A DNA stretch of 64,000 bases from Xylophilus rhododendri (lineage in GTDB: Bacteria; Pseudomonadota; Gammaproteobacteria; Burkholderiales; Burkholderiaceae_C), in the NCBI RefSeq assembly GCF_009906855.1, contig NZ_CP047650.1, positions 2,666,001 to 2,730,000 on the forward strand, read 5' to 3'. Within the stretch, counting starts at the first letter, position 1. Each line of letters opens with the position of its first letter. This document shows, in pieces, positions 7,075 through 16,897 of this stretch. The translations under genes and the position numbers were made by a program. The notes below the pieces were generated by a model. The model did no database searches and was not told the DNA's origin. It worked only from the letters and a program-made list of their open reading frames with translations.

Positions 7075-9492
7075 TCACAGGCAGCGCGCCGAGGCACGGA
7101 TGAAGAAGTCGTCGGGCCGCGCCGGCTCGGGCTCGAACAGCCCGATGGCGCAGCGCTGGCCGTCGGCGAGTTCGGCCGACCAGCGGTCCTGCTCGTCGCG
7201 CTGGATCACCAGCGCCCGTCCGTCGTCGTCGGACACCGTCACCAGTTCGCTGCCGTTGCGCAGGATGGCCGAGCCCGCCGGCAGGCGCGAGCCGTCGGCC
7301 AGGCGGATGGCCAGCATCCAGCGATGCACCCGCTGCAGGCCCATGTTCAGGCGCAGCACCGCGCCGCGGCCGGCCTGCACCACCTGCAGGCCGTCCTGCA
7401 CCTCCACGTCCAGCGGCACCGACTTGCCCGCCAGTTCGATGCGCGAGTCGAGATAGGCCGGCAGCGCCGGCAGCGCGGCCAGGCCGTGGGGACCGGACCA
7501 GACAGGGCCCTGCGGCGTGTCGATGCGCACCAGGGCCACATCACCGGTGCGCACCGTGCCGAAGCTGTCCTGCACCGGGTAGGGCGAGAAGGCCAGGCCG
7601 TCGCCGGTCAACACCACGCCGCCGCTGGCTTCGCCATGCAGGGACTGGCTGGGGCCGCTCTGGCTGATGCCGGCCGACAAGGTGCTGAACCAGGGCGTGC
7701 CGTAGACGGTGAGGTCGCGCCCGGACGGGCCCGAGCCCTCGTCCATGCTGGCGCGCCAGCCGAACTGCGGATGCACGCGCTGCTCGACGGAGATGCCGCG
7801 CCGCGCCAGGCCGTCCTGCTGCTGCAGGGTGCTGCGGCTGGTGGCATTGCCGCCCAGCGGCCAGCTCAGGTTGACGAAGAGCGAATTCGAGCTCGCCGCG
7901 CCGGACACGGCCGAAGGCGTATGCGTGTCGCGCCGCGCCAGGCCCACATTGAGGCTGGCGCCGGCGGCGAAGCTCTTGCTCCAGGCCAGGTTCACCGTGT
8001 CGGCCGCGCCGCTGCCGGCCTGGTTCACCCGCGCCAGGCCGAGGGAGACGGCACCCGCCGCGCCCGCATGCCAGCCCAGCGCCAGCCCCAGCTGGGAGCG
8101 CTGGGCGACATCCTCCGTGTCCTGCACCGAACGGTAGCCCGGGCTGCGCAGGCTGGCCGACACACCCAGGCTCCAGGCACCGCCGACCGCGCGGCTGGCC
8201 GTGGTGCTGCCGAGCAGGCCCTGCTGCCCGCCGTGCTGCGAAACCAGCAGCTGGCCCCAGAGCTGCGACTGCAGCGACTCCAGCCGCGCGTTCACCGCGG
8301 TACCGGCCGCCGCATATCCGGCCGAGGCCAGCAGGCCGGCCACACCGGCCAGCGGGCCGTGGGTCCAGCCGCGCGAGCCGGAGGCCAGCGCCGGCCCTGC
8401 CGCCAGGCGTTCGCCGCCGGGGTCGCGCAAGGTGCCGGCCGCCAGGTTCCAGCCCTCGAACTGGGCGTTGCCGGCGGCCAGCAGCAGTGTCGCGGAGGGC
8501 ACCACATAAGCCTGGCTGGCGCCGCCCTCCTCCTGCAGCTGCACCTCCAGTTCGCTGTTGCGGTCGGTCAGCACATAGTTGGACAGGGCGTAAGGGCCGG
8601 GTGGCACCACCGTGTCGAGCAGCGGCACGCCGTGCTGCAGCAGCCGCACCCGCGTCAGTGCGTTGGCCAGGCCGGTCACCGCGTAGCTGTTGCCGGCGAT
8701 CAGCGTGCGTTCCGGAAAACCCTGCACCCCCAGCAGCGGCAGGCCGCCGAAGAGCGGATCCTGCAGCGACAGCAGGCCGGCCTGCAGCACCTGCTGGCGC
8801 GCTTCGAGGGTGGTCTGCGCATAGGCGCCGCGCCAGCGCAGGCGGGACGCGCTGCCGCTGCTGCCGTCCCAGTCCTGCTGGGAACGCAGCAGCCAGCCGC
8901 CGGCATTGAGGCCGGCGGTGGTGTCGACATAGCGGTTGCGCAGGCGCGGTGCATCGCCGCCGGCACCGAAATCCAGCGCATAGGCGCGGTAGTTGAAGAG
9001 CGCGCCCAGGCCGCCCGAGATGCTGCGCGACTGCGGCGCCACCGGCCGCAGCAGCTCCTGCGGCACGCCGATCTCGACCGCGCCGGCCTGCGGCCGCAGC
9101 GAGACCAGGGCGCGCGGCAGCACGCGGCGCGGGTCGGGGCAGGCATCGGGCGCGGCGGCGCCGTCCCCGGCCGCCAGCAGTCCCGCCTCGGCCAGGAAGG
9201 CGGGCAGGAAGCAGGGCTGGCCGCCGGCATCGAACAGCAGCCGGTGCACGCCGCGCGATTCGCCGTTGATGCTCAGCTGCACCGCCTGCCAGCCGGCGGC
9301 AAAACGCCCGCCGGCCGCGAAATAGCGGGCCAGCGAGGGCGGCAGGCCGCGCTCGCCCAGCAGCTGGGTGTCGAAGGTCCAGGACTCGTCGCCGACCGCT
9401 GGCGGCGGCGGGCCTGGCTGCGCCCCGGCAGGAGGGCCGGCCAGCGCCAGGCAGGCAGCGGCCAGCAGGAGGGTGCCCGGGCGCCGCCGCAC
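7075..9492 (-). CDS. Fimbrial outer-membrane usher protein (FimD/PapC family)
   Basis: An 805-residue usher with a signal peptide ending near GAQPG. The N-terminal domain (FDTQLLGERG, LSINGESRGVHRLLFD) is followed by a beta-barrel with many SxGxSxSL-like strands, a plug-region pattern (QGFPERTLIAGNSYAVTGL, VPLLDTVVPPGPYALSNY) and a C-terminal carboxylate domain (PAGSAILRNGSELVTVSDDDG). Ushers form the outer-membrane pore through which subunits are assembled. It is the last gene of the operon, 6 bp after the chaperone gene. The length is typical of the family. Confidence 0.9.
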   Translation of the reverse strand: MRRRPGTLLLAAACLALAGPPAGAQPGPPPPAVGDESWTFDTQLLGERGLPPSLARYFAAGGRFAAGWQAVQLSINGESRGVHRLLFDAGGQPCFLPAFLAEAGLLAAGDGAAAPDACPDPRRVLPRALVSLRPQAGAVEIGVPQELLRPVAPQSRSISGGLGALFNYRAYALDFGAGGDAPRLRNRYVDTTAGLNAGGWLLRSQQDWDGSSGSASRLRWRGAYAQTTLEARQQVLQAGLLSLQDPLFGGLPLLGVQGFPERTLIAGNSYAVTGLANALTRVRLLQHGVPLLDTVVPPGPYALSNYVLTDRNSELEVQLQEEGGASQAYVVPSATLLLAAGNAQFEGWNLAAGTLRDPGGERLAAGPALASGSRGWTHGPLAGVAGLLASAGYAAAGTAVNARLESLQSQLWGQLLVSQHGGQQGLLGSTTASRAVGGAWSLGVSASLRSPGYRSVQDTEDVAQRSQLGLALGWHAGAAGAVSLGLARVNQAGSGAADTVNLAWSKSFAAGASLNVGLARRDTHTPSAVSGAASSNSLFVNLSWPLGGNATSRSTLQQQDGLARRGISVEQRVHPQFGWRASMDEGSGPSGRDLTVYGTPWFSTLSAGISQSGPSQSLHGEASGGVVLTGDGLAFSPYPVQDSFGTVRTGDVALVRIDTPQGPVWSGPHGLAALPALPAYLDSRIELAGKSVPLDVEVQDGLQVVQAGRGAVLRLNMGLQRVHRWMLAIRLADGSRLPAGSAILRNGSELVTVSDDDGRALVIQRDEQDRWSAELADGQRCAIGLFEPEPARPDDFFIRASARCL

Positions 9493-9498
9493 ATCACG

Positions 9499-10215
9499 TC
9501 AGCGGCGGATGGCCGCGTCGTAGGGGGCGGCGGCAAAGCCGTGCAGCGTGGTCGGGAAGAGGCGCACCGCGCTCAGGCTGGCCGGATCCAGGTCGGCCGG
9601 CAGCGCGGCATGCAGCACCTCGCCCGGCAGGATGAAGGTGCGGCCCAACAACTCCAGCGGGCGCTGCGCGGGCAGCAGCAGGGTCTCGCGCGCCAGACGC
9701 ACCACGTAGGCGCTGGGATTGCGCAGCACCAGCTCGCGGCCCTCGGTGCCCAGCAGCAGGCGCCGCCAGGGCGCGTCGTCGGGCTCCAGGCCGCGCGGCG
9801 AGATCACCACCGGCAGGTCGTAGCGGATGTTGAGCTGCACCTGCGAGCGGTCCCGCGCGGTGCTGCGCGGCGGTATGCCCTCGAAGGTCACCCTCTTGAA
9901 ATGCTGCGCCACCAGCGGCTGCTCCGGCCGCTCCAGCACGAAGCGCACCACCTGCCGGGCCTGCGGCTCGACCCGCGCCACCGAGGGCAGCGGCACCAGC
10001 TTGAGCGCCCGGTCGCCCTCGTCCACATCGTAGATGCGGCTGTAGAGCAGCAGCGGCCGCGGGTCGCGGTTCTGCAGGCCGATCTGGGCCTGTCCGCCGT
10101 CCTCGGAAACCAGCAGCACCGCCGCATCCGGCACCAGGCCGGAGCTGGCGTTCTGGGCGGCGGCCGCGGCCCAGCCGCAGGCCGCCAGGGCCAGCAGGGC
10201 GGCGGACCGCCTCAC
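9499..10215 (-). CDS. Periplasmic fimbrial chaperone (PapD-like)
   Basis: A 238-residue protein with a signal peptide. It has the chaperone immunoglobulin-like fold pattern: AQIGLQNRDPRPLLLYSRIYD, VVRFVLERPEQPLV as the hydrophobic edge strand, and LVLRNPSAYVVRLARE. Such chaperones bind subunits by donor-strand complementation in the periplasm and hand them to the usher. Its start overlaps the end of the upstream subunit gene by 4 bp, and the usher follows after 6 bp, so the three are co-translated. Confidence 0.88.
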   Translation of the reverse strand: MRRSAALLALAACGWAAAAAQNASSGLVPDAAVLLVSEDGGQAQIGLQNRDPRPLLLYSRIYDVDEGDRALKLVPLPSVARVEPQARQVVRFVLERPEQPLVAQHFKRVTFEGIPPRSTARDRSQVQLNIRYDLPVVISPRGLEPDDAPWRRLLLGTEGRELVLRNPSAYVVRLARETLLLPAQRPLELLGRTFILPGEVLHAALPADLDPASLSAVRLFPTTLHGFAAAPYDAAIRR

Positions 10216-10934
10216 AGGCCGATCAGGGTGATGGTGGCCGAGCCGTCGAGCAGGATGTCGCTGGTCGCGCCATCGACCACCGCCTGCAGCGGTTCGAAGG
10301 AGAAGTCGATCGGGCCGGAAACGTCCGCCAGCGCGCCGGGCGCGGTGTCGACCGGCAGGGAGGTGAAGCCCAGCGACTTGCCCGAGGGCAGGAAGATGTC
10401 GTCGTTGCCGGTGGCCCGGGTCCAGGTGCTGGCCGCGGTGGCCGCGCCGTCCGTCAGGAACGCGCCCTGGGGTGCGATCGCGTCGGCCGAGGTGGTCGCC
10501 TTGACCACCAGCTTGGTGAAGCTGACGACATAGCGCCCGATGTTCTCCACCGGCCCGCTCGGCGATGTGTAGCTGCCCAGGCCGTAGCTGTAGCCCTGCC
10601 CCGCCGGCCCCGACACCGTGCCGGCCCGGTTGTCGACGAAGGACAGGGCGAAGCGCGTGGGCGAGGTGCAGCCCACATGCAGGTCGAGGGAGCGGACGAC
10701 GTTCGCATCGAGACCGCTGTAGCGCTGCGGATTGGTCTCCACGGGCCAGGTCTTGATGGTGCCGGTGGAGATCGGGCCGAAGTCCGCCACGCCGCCGCCC
10801 GAGAGCGTCAGCACGCAGGGCGAGGGCGTGATGGTGCCGATCACCGTCCAGCCGGTGGAGCTCCGCGCCTGGGCCTGGGCACCCAGGCCGGCGGCCATCA
10901 GCAGGGCGGCTGCAGCGAAAGTTCTTTTCAACAT
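10212..10934 (-). CDS. DUF1120 fimbrial-type subunit, copy 2
   Basis: A 240-residue secreted protein with a signal peptide ending at AQAQA. It has the DUF1120 pattern: SSTGWTVIGTITPSPCVLTL, ADFGPIS, VGCTSPTRFALSFVDNRAGT, GQGYSYGLGSY, NIGRYVVS and a C-terminal SATITLIGL. DUF1120 proteins are encoded with chaperone-usher genes in Pseudomonas and Burkholderia relatives, so this is probably a structural subunit. The two conserved cysteines (SPCVLTL, VGCTS) fit a subunit disulfide. It is clearly paralogous to the gene at 11075-11803 and shares its upstream element. Confidence 0.87.
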   Translation of the reverse strand: MLKRTFAAAALLMAAGLGAQAQARSSTGWTVIGTITPSPCVLTLSGGGVADFGPISTGTIKTWPVETNPQRYSGLDANVVRSLDLHVGCTSPTRFALSFVDNRAGTVSGPAGQGYSYGLGSYTSPSGPVENIGRYVVSFTKLVVKATTSADAIAPQGAFLTDGAATAASTWTRATGNDDIFLPSGKSLGFTSLPVDTAPGALADVSGPIDFSFEPLQAVVDGATSDILLDGSATITLIGL

Positions 10935-10963
10935 GGCGATACCTTTTTGCGGGTGATGGAGAG

Positions 10964-11004
10964 GGCCATGCTAGGCAGTGTCCGGCCGCTGCGCGGGACC
11001 CATG
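10964..11004 (-). promoter_or_regulatory. Shared upstream element of DUF1120 copy 2
   Basis: On the minus strand, CTGCCTAGCATGGCC contains a -10-like TAGCAT at 10968-10973. CATGGG lies exactly 25 bp upstream. The same 15-mer and the same 25-bp spacing to AATGGG occur upstream of the other copy at 11834-11874. The leaders between element and start codon differ. A shared promoter or operator is the simplest reading. Confidence 0.5.
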
Positions 11005-11074
11005 GGCACGGACGGTCGCGGGACGCGCATCAGCGGTGCTCCAGGCGCAACGAAGGGCATGGCGGCGGCCCGCC

Positions 11075-11803
11075 TCACAGGCCGATCAGGGTGATGGTGG
11101 CCGAGCCGTCGAGCGACATGTCGCTGGTCGCGCCATCGACCACGGCCTTCAGCGGCTCGAACATGAAGACGAGGCCGCCCAGGACCCTGGCCAGCGCGCC
11201 GGGAGCGGTGTCGAACGCATCGGCGGTGAAGCCCAGGGACTTGCCGGCCGGCAGATAGACGGCGTCCAGGCCCGTGGCCTGGGTCCAGGTGCTGGACGGG
11301 GTGGCGGCGCCGTCGGCCAGGAAGGCGGCCTTGAACTTCGACAGGGAGTCTCCGGGGGACCGGCCGACGTAGAGATTGCTGAAGTTGACGACGTATCGGC
11401 CGATGTTCACCACCGGTTCGCCCGGCGGCGCATAGCCGCCCAGGCCGTAGCTGTAGCCCTGCCCTGCCGGCCCCGACATCGTGCCGGCCCGGTTGTCGAC
11501 GAAGGACAGGGCGAAGCGGGTGGACGAGGTGCAGCTCACGCTCAGGTTCATCGACCGGCTGACGTTGGCGTCGATGCCGCTGTAGCGCGCGGGATCGGAC
11601 TTCACCGGCCAGGCCTTGACGGTGGCCGTGGACAGGGGGCCGAAGTCGGCCACGCCGCCGCCGGTGAGCGTCAGCACGCAGGGCGAGGGCGTGATGGTGC
11701 CCGCCACCGACCAGCCGGTGGAGCTGCGCACCTGGGCCTGCGCCAGCAGGCAGGTCGCCAGCAGCAGGCCGGCGGCGACGACGACATTTTTTCTCGGCCA
11801 CAT
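11075..11803 (-). CDS. DUF1120 fimbrial-type subunit, copy 1
   Basis: A 242-residue paralogue of the neighbouring subunit with the same blocks: TPSPCVLTLTGGGVADFGPLS, VSCTSSTRFALSFVDNRAGT, GQGYSYGLGGY, NIGRYVVN and an identical end, SATITLIGL. The ATG at 11803 is chosen because GAAAGG lies 7 bp before it and it gives a normal signal peptide; a longer frame to 11839 is less likely. It is the first gene of the four-gene fimbrial unit, 140 bp before copy 2, which has its own copy of the promoter element. Divergence between the copies is concentrated in the central region. Confidence 0.87.
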   Translation of the reverse strand: MWPRKNVVVAAGLLLATCLLAQAQVRSSTGWSVAGTITPSPCVLTLTGGGVADFGPLSTATVKAWPVKSDPARYSGIDANVSRSMNLSVSCTSSTRFALSFVDNRAGTMSGPAGQGYSYGLGGYAPPGEPVVNIGRYVVNFSNLYVGRSPGDSLSKFKAAFLADGAATPSSTWTQATGLDAVYLPAGKSLGFTADAFDTAPGALARVLGGLVFMFEPLKAVVDGATSDMSLDGSATITLIGL

Positions 11804-11833
11804 GGCGCGCCTTTCATCGAACGATGGGAAGGC

Positions 11834-11874
11834 GGCCATGCTAGGCAGGGCCCGGGCCGCGCGCCGGCCCCATT
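11834..11874 (-). promoter_or_regulatory. Shared upstream element of DUF1120 copy 1
   Basis: Minus-strand CTGCCTAGCATGGCC with -10-like TAGCAT at 11838-11843 and AATGGG 25 bp upstream. It matches the element at 10964-11004 in sequence and spacing, so the duplication included the control region. Confidence 0.5.
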
Positions 11875-11938
11875 GGCATGAGCCGGCGCTACGCGGCCAC
11901 CAGTGGCACGGTGGCGGCCACGAAGCGCTCCGGACGGC

Positions 11939-13429
11939 TCAGACCGCCCGGCAGATCTTGAGCATGTTGGTGCCGCCCGGCGCGCCCATGGGCTCGCCGC
12001 AGGTGATGGCGTAGACGTCGCCGCTCTTCATGATCCCGCGGTCCTTCAGGTACTGCTCGGCCTCGGACAGCGCCATGTCGCGCTCGGCGCTCGAATCCAT
12101 CAGCAGCGGCCGCACGTTGCGGTAGAGCGCCATGCGGCGCTGGGTGGCGATGCGCGGGGTCAGCGCATAGATCGGCACCTGCGTGCGGTGGCGGCTCATC
12201 CACAGCACGGTGGAGCCGCTGTCGGTCAGCGCCACGATGGCCTTGGCGCCCAGGTGGTTGGCGGTGAAGAGCGCGCCCATGGCGATGGACTGGTCGATGC
12301 GGCGGAAGGTCTGGCCGGTGAAGTCCGAGTCCAGCTCGAACTCTTCGGCGGCCTCGGCGGCCGAGCAGATGGCGGCCATCTCCTGCACCACTTCCAGCGG
12401 ATAGCGGCCGGCGGCCGTCTCGCCGGACAGCATCACCGCATCGGTGCCGTCGAGCACCGCGTTGGCCACGTCGCTCACCTCGGCGCGGGTGGGCACGGCG
12501 TTGGTGATCATGCTCTCCATCATCTGGGTGGCGGTGATGACCAGCTTGTCCGACTCGCGGGCCAGCTTGATCATGCGTTTCTGCAGCGCCGGCACGGCCG
12601 CGTGGCCCACCTCCACCGCCAGGTCGCCGCGCGCCACCATGATGCCGTCGGACACCCGCAGGATCTCGTCGAGTTGCGGCAGCGCCTCGGCCCGCTCGAT
12701 CTTGGCGATCAGGCCGGGCTTGTGCTTGAACTCGGCGCCGGCCACGTTGCAGAGCTGGCGGGCCATCTCCATGTCGGTGGCGTTCTTGGGGAAGCTCACC
12801 GCCACGTAGTCGGCCTGGAAGCTCATCGCGGTCTTGATGTCCTCCATGTCCTTGCCGGTGAGCGCCGGCGCGGTCAGGCCGCCGCCCTGCTTGTTGATGC
12901 CCTTGTTGTTGGACAGCTCGCCGCCGATGCGCACCACCGTGTGCACCTCCTCGCCGCGCACCGACTCCACCTTCAGCACGATCAGGCCGTCGTTGAGCAG
13001 CAGGATGTCGCCGGCCTTCACGTCGCGCGGCAACTCCTTGTAGTCGAGGCCGACGCCCTGCACGTCGCCGAGTTCGGTGCGGGAAGCGTCGAGGATGAAA
13101 CTCGCGCCCTGCTCCAGCTCCACCCGGCCGGAGAGGAACTTGCCGACGCGGATCTTCGGGCCCTGCAGGTCGGCCATGATGGCCACCTCGCGGCCGGCGC
13201 GCTGGGCGGCCTCGCGCACCACGCGGGCACGCTCGACATGGTCCTCGGCCTTGCCGTGGCTGAAGTTCAGGCGCACCACGTTCACGCCGGCGCGGATCAT
13301 GGCCTCGATCATCTCGGGCGTGTTGGAGGCCGGGCCCAGCGTGGCGACGATCTTGGTGGCGCGGCGCGGGCGGTTGGAAGCGGTGAGTTGGGCGGCGGCG
13401 GGAATGGCGAAGGGCAAGGTGGTCTCCAT
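11939..13429 (-). CDS. pyk: Pyruvate kinase
   Basis: A 496-residue pyruvate kinase, converting phosphoenolpyruvate and ADP to pyruvate and ATP. It carries TKIVATLGPAS at the N terminus, VVRLNFSHG, MADLQGPKIRVGKF, the KIERAEAL catalytic lysine segment, MVARGDLAVEVG, ITATQMMESM and SGETAAGRYPLEVV. The C-terminal domain is present. The ATG at 13429 starts just before the conserved block; the frame stays open upstream over ggt only by read-through. In many Burkholderiales pyk follows pgk directly; here ggt lies between them. Confidence 0.96.
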   Translation of the reverse strand: METTLPFAIPAAAQLTASNRPRRATKIVATLGPASNTPEMIEAMIRAGVNVVRLNFSHGKAEDHVERARVVREAAQRAGREVAIMADLQGPKIRVGKFLSGRVELEQGASFILDASRTELGDVQGVGLDYKELPRDVKAGDILLLNDGLIVLKVESVRGEEVHTVVRIGGELSNNKGINKQGGGLTAPALTGKDMEDIKTAMSFQADYVAVSFPKNATDMEMARQLCNVAGAEFKHKPGLIAKIERAEALPQLDEILRVSDGIMVARGDLAVEVGHAAVPALQKRMIKLARESDKLVITATQMMESMITNAVPTRAEVSDVANAVLDGTDAVMLSGETAAGRYPLEVVQEMAAICSAAEAAEEFELDSDFTGQTFRRIDQSIAMGALFTANHLGAKAIVALTDSGSTVLWMSRHRTQVPIYALTPRIATQRRMALYRNVRPLLMDSSAERDMALSEAEQYLKDRGIMKSGDVYAITCGEPMGAPGGTNMLKICRAV

Positions 13430-13489
13430 CGGATCGAAGCGGGTGATTCTGCTACCGCTCGCGCGGCAGGCCCATGACGGATACCCAAA

Positions 13490-13527
13490 GAAAAACCCCG
13501 CGGGGCCATGATGGCGCCGCGGGGTTC
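13490..13527 (-). terminator. Rho-independent terminator of ggt
   Basis: On the minus strand, AACCCCGCGG and CCGCGGGGTT form a strong stem around a loop containing GCCATCATGG, followed by TTTTTC. It lies 22 bp after the ggt stop codon, and separates ggt from pyk. Confidence 0.85.
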
Positions 13528-13548
13528 GTCCGATGGGCAGGGCCCGTA

Positions 13549-15554
13549 TCAGGGCGTGAAGGTGTCGCCCAGCACCACGCCTTCGCGGCGCGGATCGGTG
13601 CCGCCGGTCCAGATCGGCGCGCCCTTGTAGGTCGAGGCGATGATGTTGCCCACGCCGCTGGTCTGCGCGCCGGTGGAGATGGTGTGGCCCATCGCCGTCA
13701 GGCCGGAGACCAGGGACGCCAGCTGGCCGTTCACGAAGTACGGATGCTCGCCGCCGATGGTGGTGGTGGGGCTGTTGCTGGCACCGAAATCGACCAGGCT
13801 GGCCGACTGCTGTGCATCCAGGCCCCAGTCGAGTGCACCGACCAGCGTCTTGACCACGTACTGGATGATGGTGCCGCCGCCGGGCGAGCCGGTGGCCATC
13901 ACGAAGTCGCCCTTGCTGCCGTCGGCCGCGATCTTGAAGACCATGGTCGGCGCCATCGTGCTGCGCGGGCGCTTGCCGGGCGAGACCCGGTTGGCGACCA
14001 GCAGGCCGGTGGTGGTGTCGATCGGGTTGGCCGAGAAGTCGGTCAGCTGGTTGTTCAGGATGAAGCCGTTGGTCATGTGGAAGGAGCCCATGCTCGATTC
14101 CACCGTGGTGGTCATGGTGGCGACGTTGCCCTTCTTGTCGACGATGGTGAAGTGGTTGGTGCCGTGCTCGACCGTCGTGTCCACGCCCTGCGGCACCGCG
14201 CCCAGCGCACCGGCCGTGGCGGTGCGCATGCTGGTGCTGAAGCTGATCAGGTTGGCGCGGCTGCTCAGGTAGTTCTTGTTGAGCATGGTGTCCCAGGTGC
14301 CGCCGGGCAGGGGCACGAAGTCGGTGTCGGCCACGTACATGTCGCGGTCGGCATAGGCCAGGCGCTCGGCCTCGGTCACCAGGTGCACGCCCTTGACCGT
14401 CGGGATGCCGCCTTCGTCGGTGCCGGCGGGCTTGTACAGCCCCATGTTGAAGTTCTCCAGGATGCCCATGGCCGAGGCCACGCCGATGCCGCCGGAGGAC
14501 GGGGGCGACATGCTGCAGACCCAGTAGGCGCGGTAGGTCACGCAGACCGGCTCGCGGCGCTTGGCCTTGTAGCCGGCCAGGTCGGCCATGGTGGTCAGGC
14601 CGGGGGTGATGGCCGTGACGCCGTCCGCGGCCAGGGTGATGCCGATCTTGGCCACGATGTCCTGGGCGATCTGGCCGGTGTAGAGGGCGTCCGCGCCCTG
14701 GGCCGCCAGCTTGGTCAGCGTGGCGGCGTACTTGGGGTTCTTCAGCACGGTGCCCAGGGCCTTGGGTGTGCCGTCGGCGTTGAAGAAGTACTCGGTGGCC
14801 TCGGCATCGCGCTTGAGGCTGGTGGCATTGCTGGAGATGGCCGCGGCCAGGCGGCCGCCGATCGGGAAGCCGTTGGTGGCCAGGGAGGTGGCGCTGCCGA
14901 ACAGGTCCTTCCAGGCCATCACGCCGTGGTCCTTCTGCGCGAGTTCGAGCATGCGCACCGCGCCGATGGTGCCGATGGAGCGGCCGCTGGCGCGGGCACC
15001 GGTGGGCAAGGGGGCGGCGGTGGAGGTGCCGGTCTGGTCGATGTAGCGCAGGTAGTTGTTGGTGGCAGCGGCCGGCGCGGTCTCGCGGCCGTCGTAGGCC
15101 TGCACCGTCTTGGCGGTGGCGTCGTAGTACAGCATGAAGGCGCCGCCGCCCAGGCCGGTGGCCTCGGGCACGGTCAGGCCGAGCACGGCCTGCACGGCGA
15201 CGGCCGCATCGGCGGCGCTGCCGCCGGCTTTCAGCACATCGCAGCCGGCCTTGCTGGCCAGCGGGTTGGCCGACGACACCATGAAGGTCTTGGAATAGGC
15301 CGTCTTCAGGCCGACGCGGTAGCCCGATGCGGCTTCCGGCAGCGAAGGGTCGCCGGCGGCGCCGCTGCCCACCACCACGGTGGTGCCGTCGGCATTGGTG
15401 GTGTTGCAGCTGAGGTCGGCGACCACCGGGGCGCGACGACCGCGGGCGGCGGAGGCGCCACGACGACAGGATCGTTGCCCCCGCCACAGGACGCGAGGAG
15501 CGCCGTCAGGGCGACCAAAGACCCGAGGGCCGGCTTGCTGAAACTTTGTTGCAT
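13549..15554 (-). CDS. ggt: Gamma-glutamyltransferase, lipoprotein-anchored, apparent frameshift
   Basis: The enzyme part (625 codons from 15426) has GGT hallmarks: GGSAADAAVAVQAVLGLTVPEATGLGGG, SPPSSGGIG, the self-cleavage threonine in EHGTNHFTIVD (codon 14158-14160), NNQLTDFS, KRPRSTMAPT and GSPGGGTII. The residue after the catalytic Thr is Asn where many homologues have Thr. The natural start is probably the ATG at 15554, which begins a lipoprotein signal (LLASCGGGN) and a Pro-rich linker, but that frame is shifted by one base. Adding one C to the CCCC run at 15428-15431 (minus-strand sense) joins them into about 668 residues. GGT cleaves glutathione and other gamma-glutamyl compounds. This is either a sequencing error or a broken gene. 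Confidence 0.85.
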
Positions 15555-15637
15555 CACGGTATAGAACTCAAACGTATAAGTTAAGAACCGTAACCGTAAG
15601 CAAGGCCCATGCCTCTCGGGGTCTTCCCCGAAAACGT

Positions 15638-16831
15638 TCAGCCGGCCGCGCGCTTTTCCAGGATCTCGAAGGCCGGCAGGGTCTTGCCTTCGAGGATTTC
15701 GAGGAAGGCGCCGCCGCCGGTACTGATGTAGCCGACGTCCTTCTCGATGCCGTACTTGGCGATGGCCGCCAGGGTGTCGCCGCCGCCGGCGATGCTGAAG
15801 GCGGGCGACTTGGCGATGGCGCGTGCGATGGTCTCGGTGCCATGGGCGAAGGCATCGAACTCGAACACGCCGACCGGGCCGTTCCAGACGATGGTGCCGG
15901 CGGCTTCGAGCTGCGCGGCCAGGGCCTTGGCGGTCTCCGGGCCGATGTCCAGGATCAGGTCGTCGTCGGCCACGTCTTCGGCGCGCTTGACGGTGGCGGT
16001 GGCGGTGGGGCTGAACTCCTTGGCGACCACCACGTCGGTGGGGATGGGCACGGCCGCGCCGCGCTCGCGCATGGCGTCGATCACGGCCTTGGCCTGGTCC
16101 AGCAGGTCGGGCTCGGCCAGCGACTTGCCGATCGGCAGGCCGGCGGCCAGCATGAAGGTGTTGGCGATGCCGCCGCCGACGATGAGCTGGTCCACCTTGC
16201 CGGCCAGGGCCTTCAGGATGGTGAGCTTGGTGGACACCTTGGAGCCGGCCACGATGGCGGCCAGCGGACGCTTCGGGTTGGCCAGGGCCTTGCTGATCGC
16301 ATCGATCTCGGCCGACAGCAGCGGACCGGCGCAGGCCACCGGGGCGTATTGCGCGATGCCGTAGGTGGAGGCTTCGGCGCGGTGGGCGGTGCCGAAGGCG
16401 TCGTGCACGAAGATGTCGCAGAGCCTGGCCAGCTTCTGCGCCAGCGCCGGGTCGTTCTTCTTCTCGCCCTTGTTGAGGCGGCAGTTCTCCAGCAGCACCA
16501 CGCTGCCCGGGGCGACCTCTACGCCATCGACCCAGTCGGACACCAGCGGCACTTCGCGGCCCAGCAGTTCGGACAGGCGCGCGGCGACGGGCGCCAGGCT
16601 GTCCTCGGGCTTGAACTCGCCTTCGGTCGGGCGGCCCAGGTGCGAGGTGACCATCACCGCCGCGCCGGCCTTCAAGGCCAGCTCGATGCAGGGCACCGAG
16701 GCGCGGATGCGGGTGTCCTCGGTGATGCGGCCGGACTTGTCCTGCGGCACGTTGAGGTCGGCACGGATGAAGACACGTTTGCCGGAGGCGTCGCCGCGGG
16801 CGCACAGATCGGAGAAGCGAAGGATGTTCAT
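15638..16831 (-). CDS. pgk: Phosphoglycerate kinase
   Basis: A 397-residue enzyme, the usual bacterial length. It carries [54 protein letters not shown] and the nucleotide-binding [14 protein letters not shown]. It catalyses 1,3-bisphosphoglycerate + ADP to 3-phosphoglycerate + ATP. It is transcribed toward ggt, 83 bp away. A -10-like TACAAT lies upstream at 16921-16926 (minus strand). Confidence 0.97.
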   Translation of the reverse strand: MNILRFSDLCARGDASGKRVFIRADLNVPQDKSGRITEDTRIRASVPCIELALKAGAAVMVTSHLGRPTEGEFKPEDSLAPVAARLSELLGREVPLVSDWVDGVEVAPGSVVLLENCRLNKGEKKNDPALAQKLARLCDIFVHDAFGTAHRAEASTYGIAQYAPVACAGPLLSAEIDAISKALANPKRPLAAIVAGSKVSTKLTILKALAGKVDQLIVGGGIANTFMLAAGLPIGKSLAEPDLLDQAKAVIDAMRERGAAVPIPTDVVVAKEFSPTATATVKRAEDVADDDLILDIGPETAKALAAQLEAAGTIVWNGPVGVFEFDAFAHGTETIARAIAKSPAFSIAGGGDTLAAIAKYGIEKDVGYISTGGGAFLEILEGKTLPAFEILEKRAAG

Positions 16832-16897
16832 TCGAGGATTTTGAAAAGTTCGGAAAAAGGGAAAGGGATTCGCGATTCCGGGCCCGCTCCCGCCCTT

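Noticed and set aside
11939..15487. A 1182-codon open frame covering pyk and the antisense-frame of ggt
   Set aside because: Only the first 496 codons (from 13429) match a family; the rest is GC-rich read-through in a non-coding frame of ggt.
15616..15630. Hairpin CGGGG/CCCCG after pgk as a terminator
   Set aside because: The T-rich stretch is on the wrong side for the pgk direction, so a rho-independent terminator is not supported.
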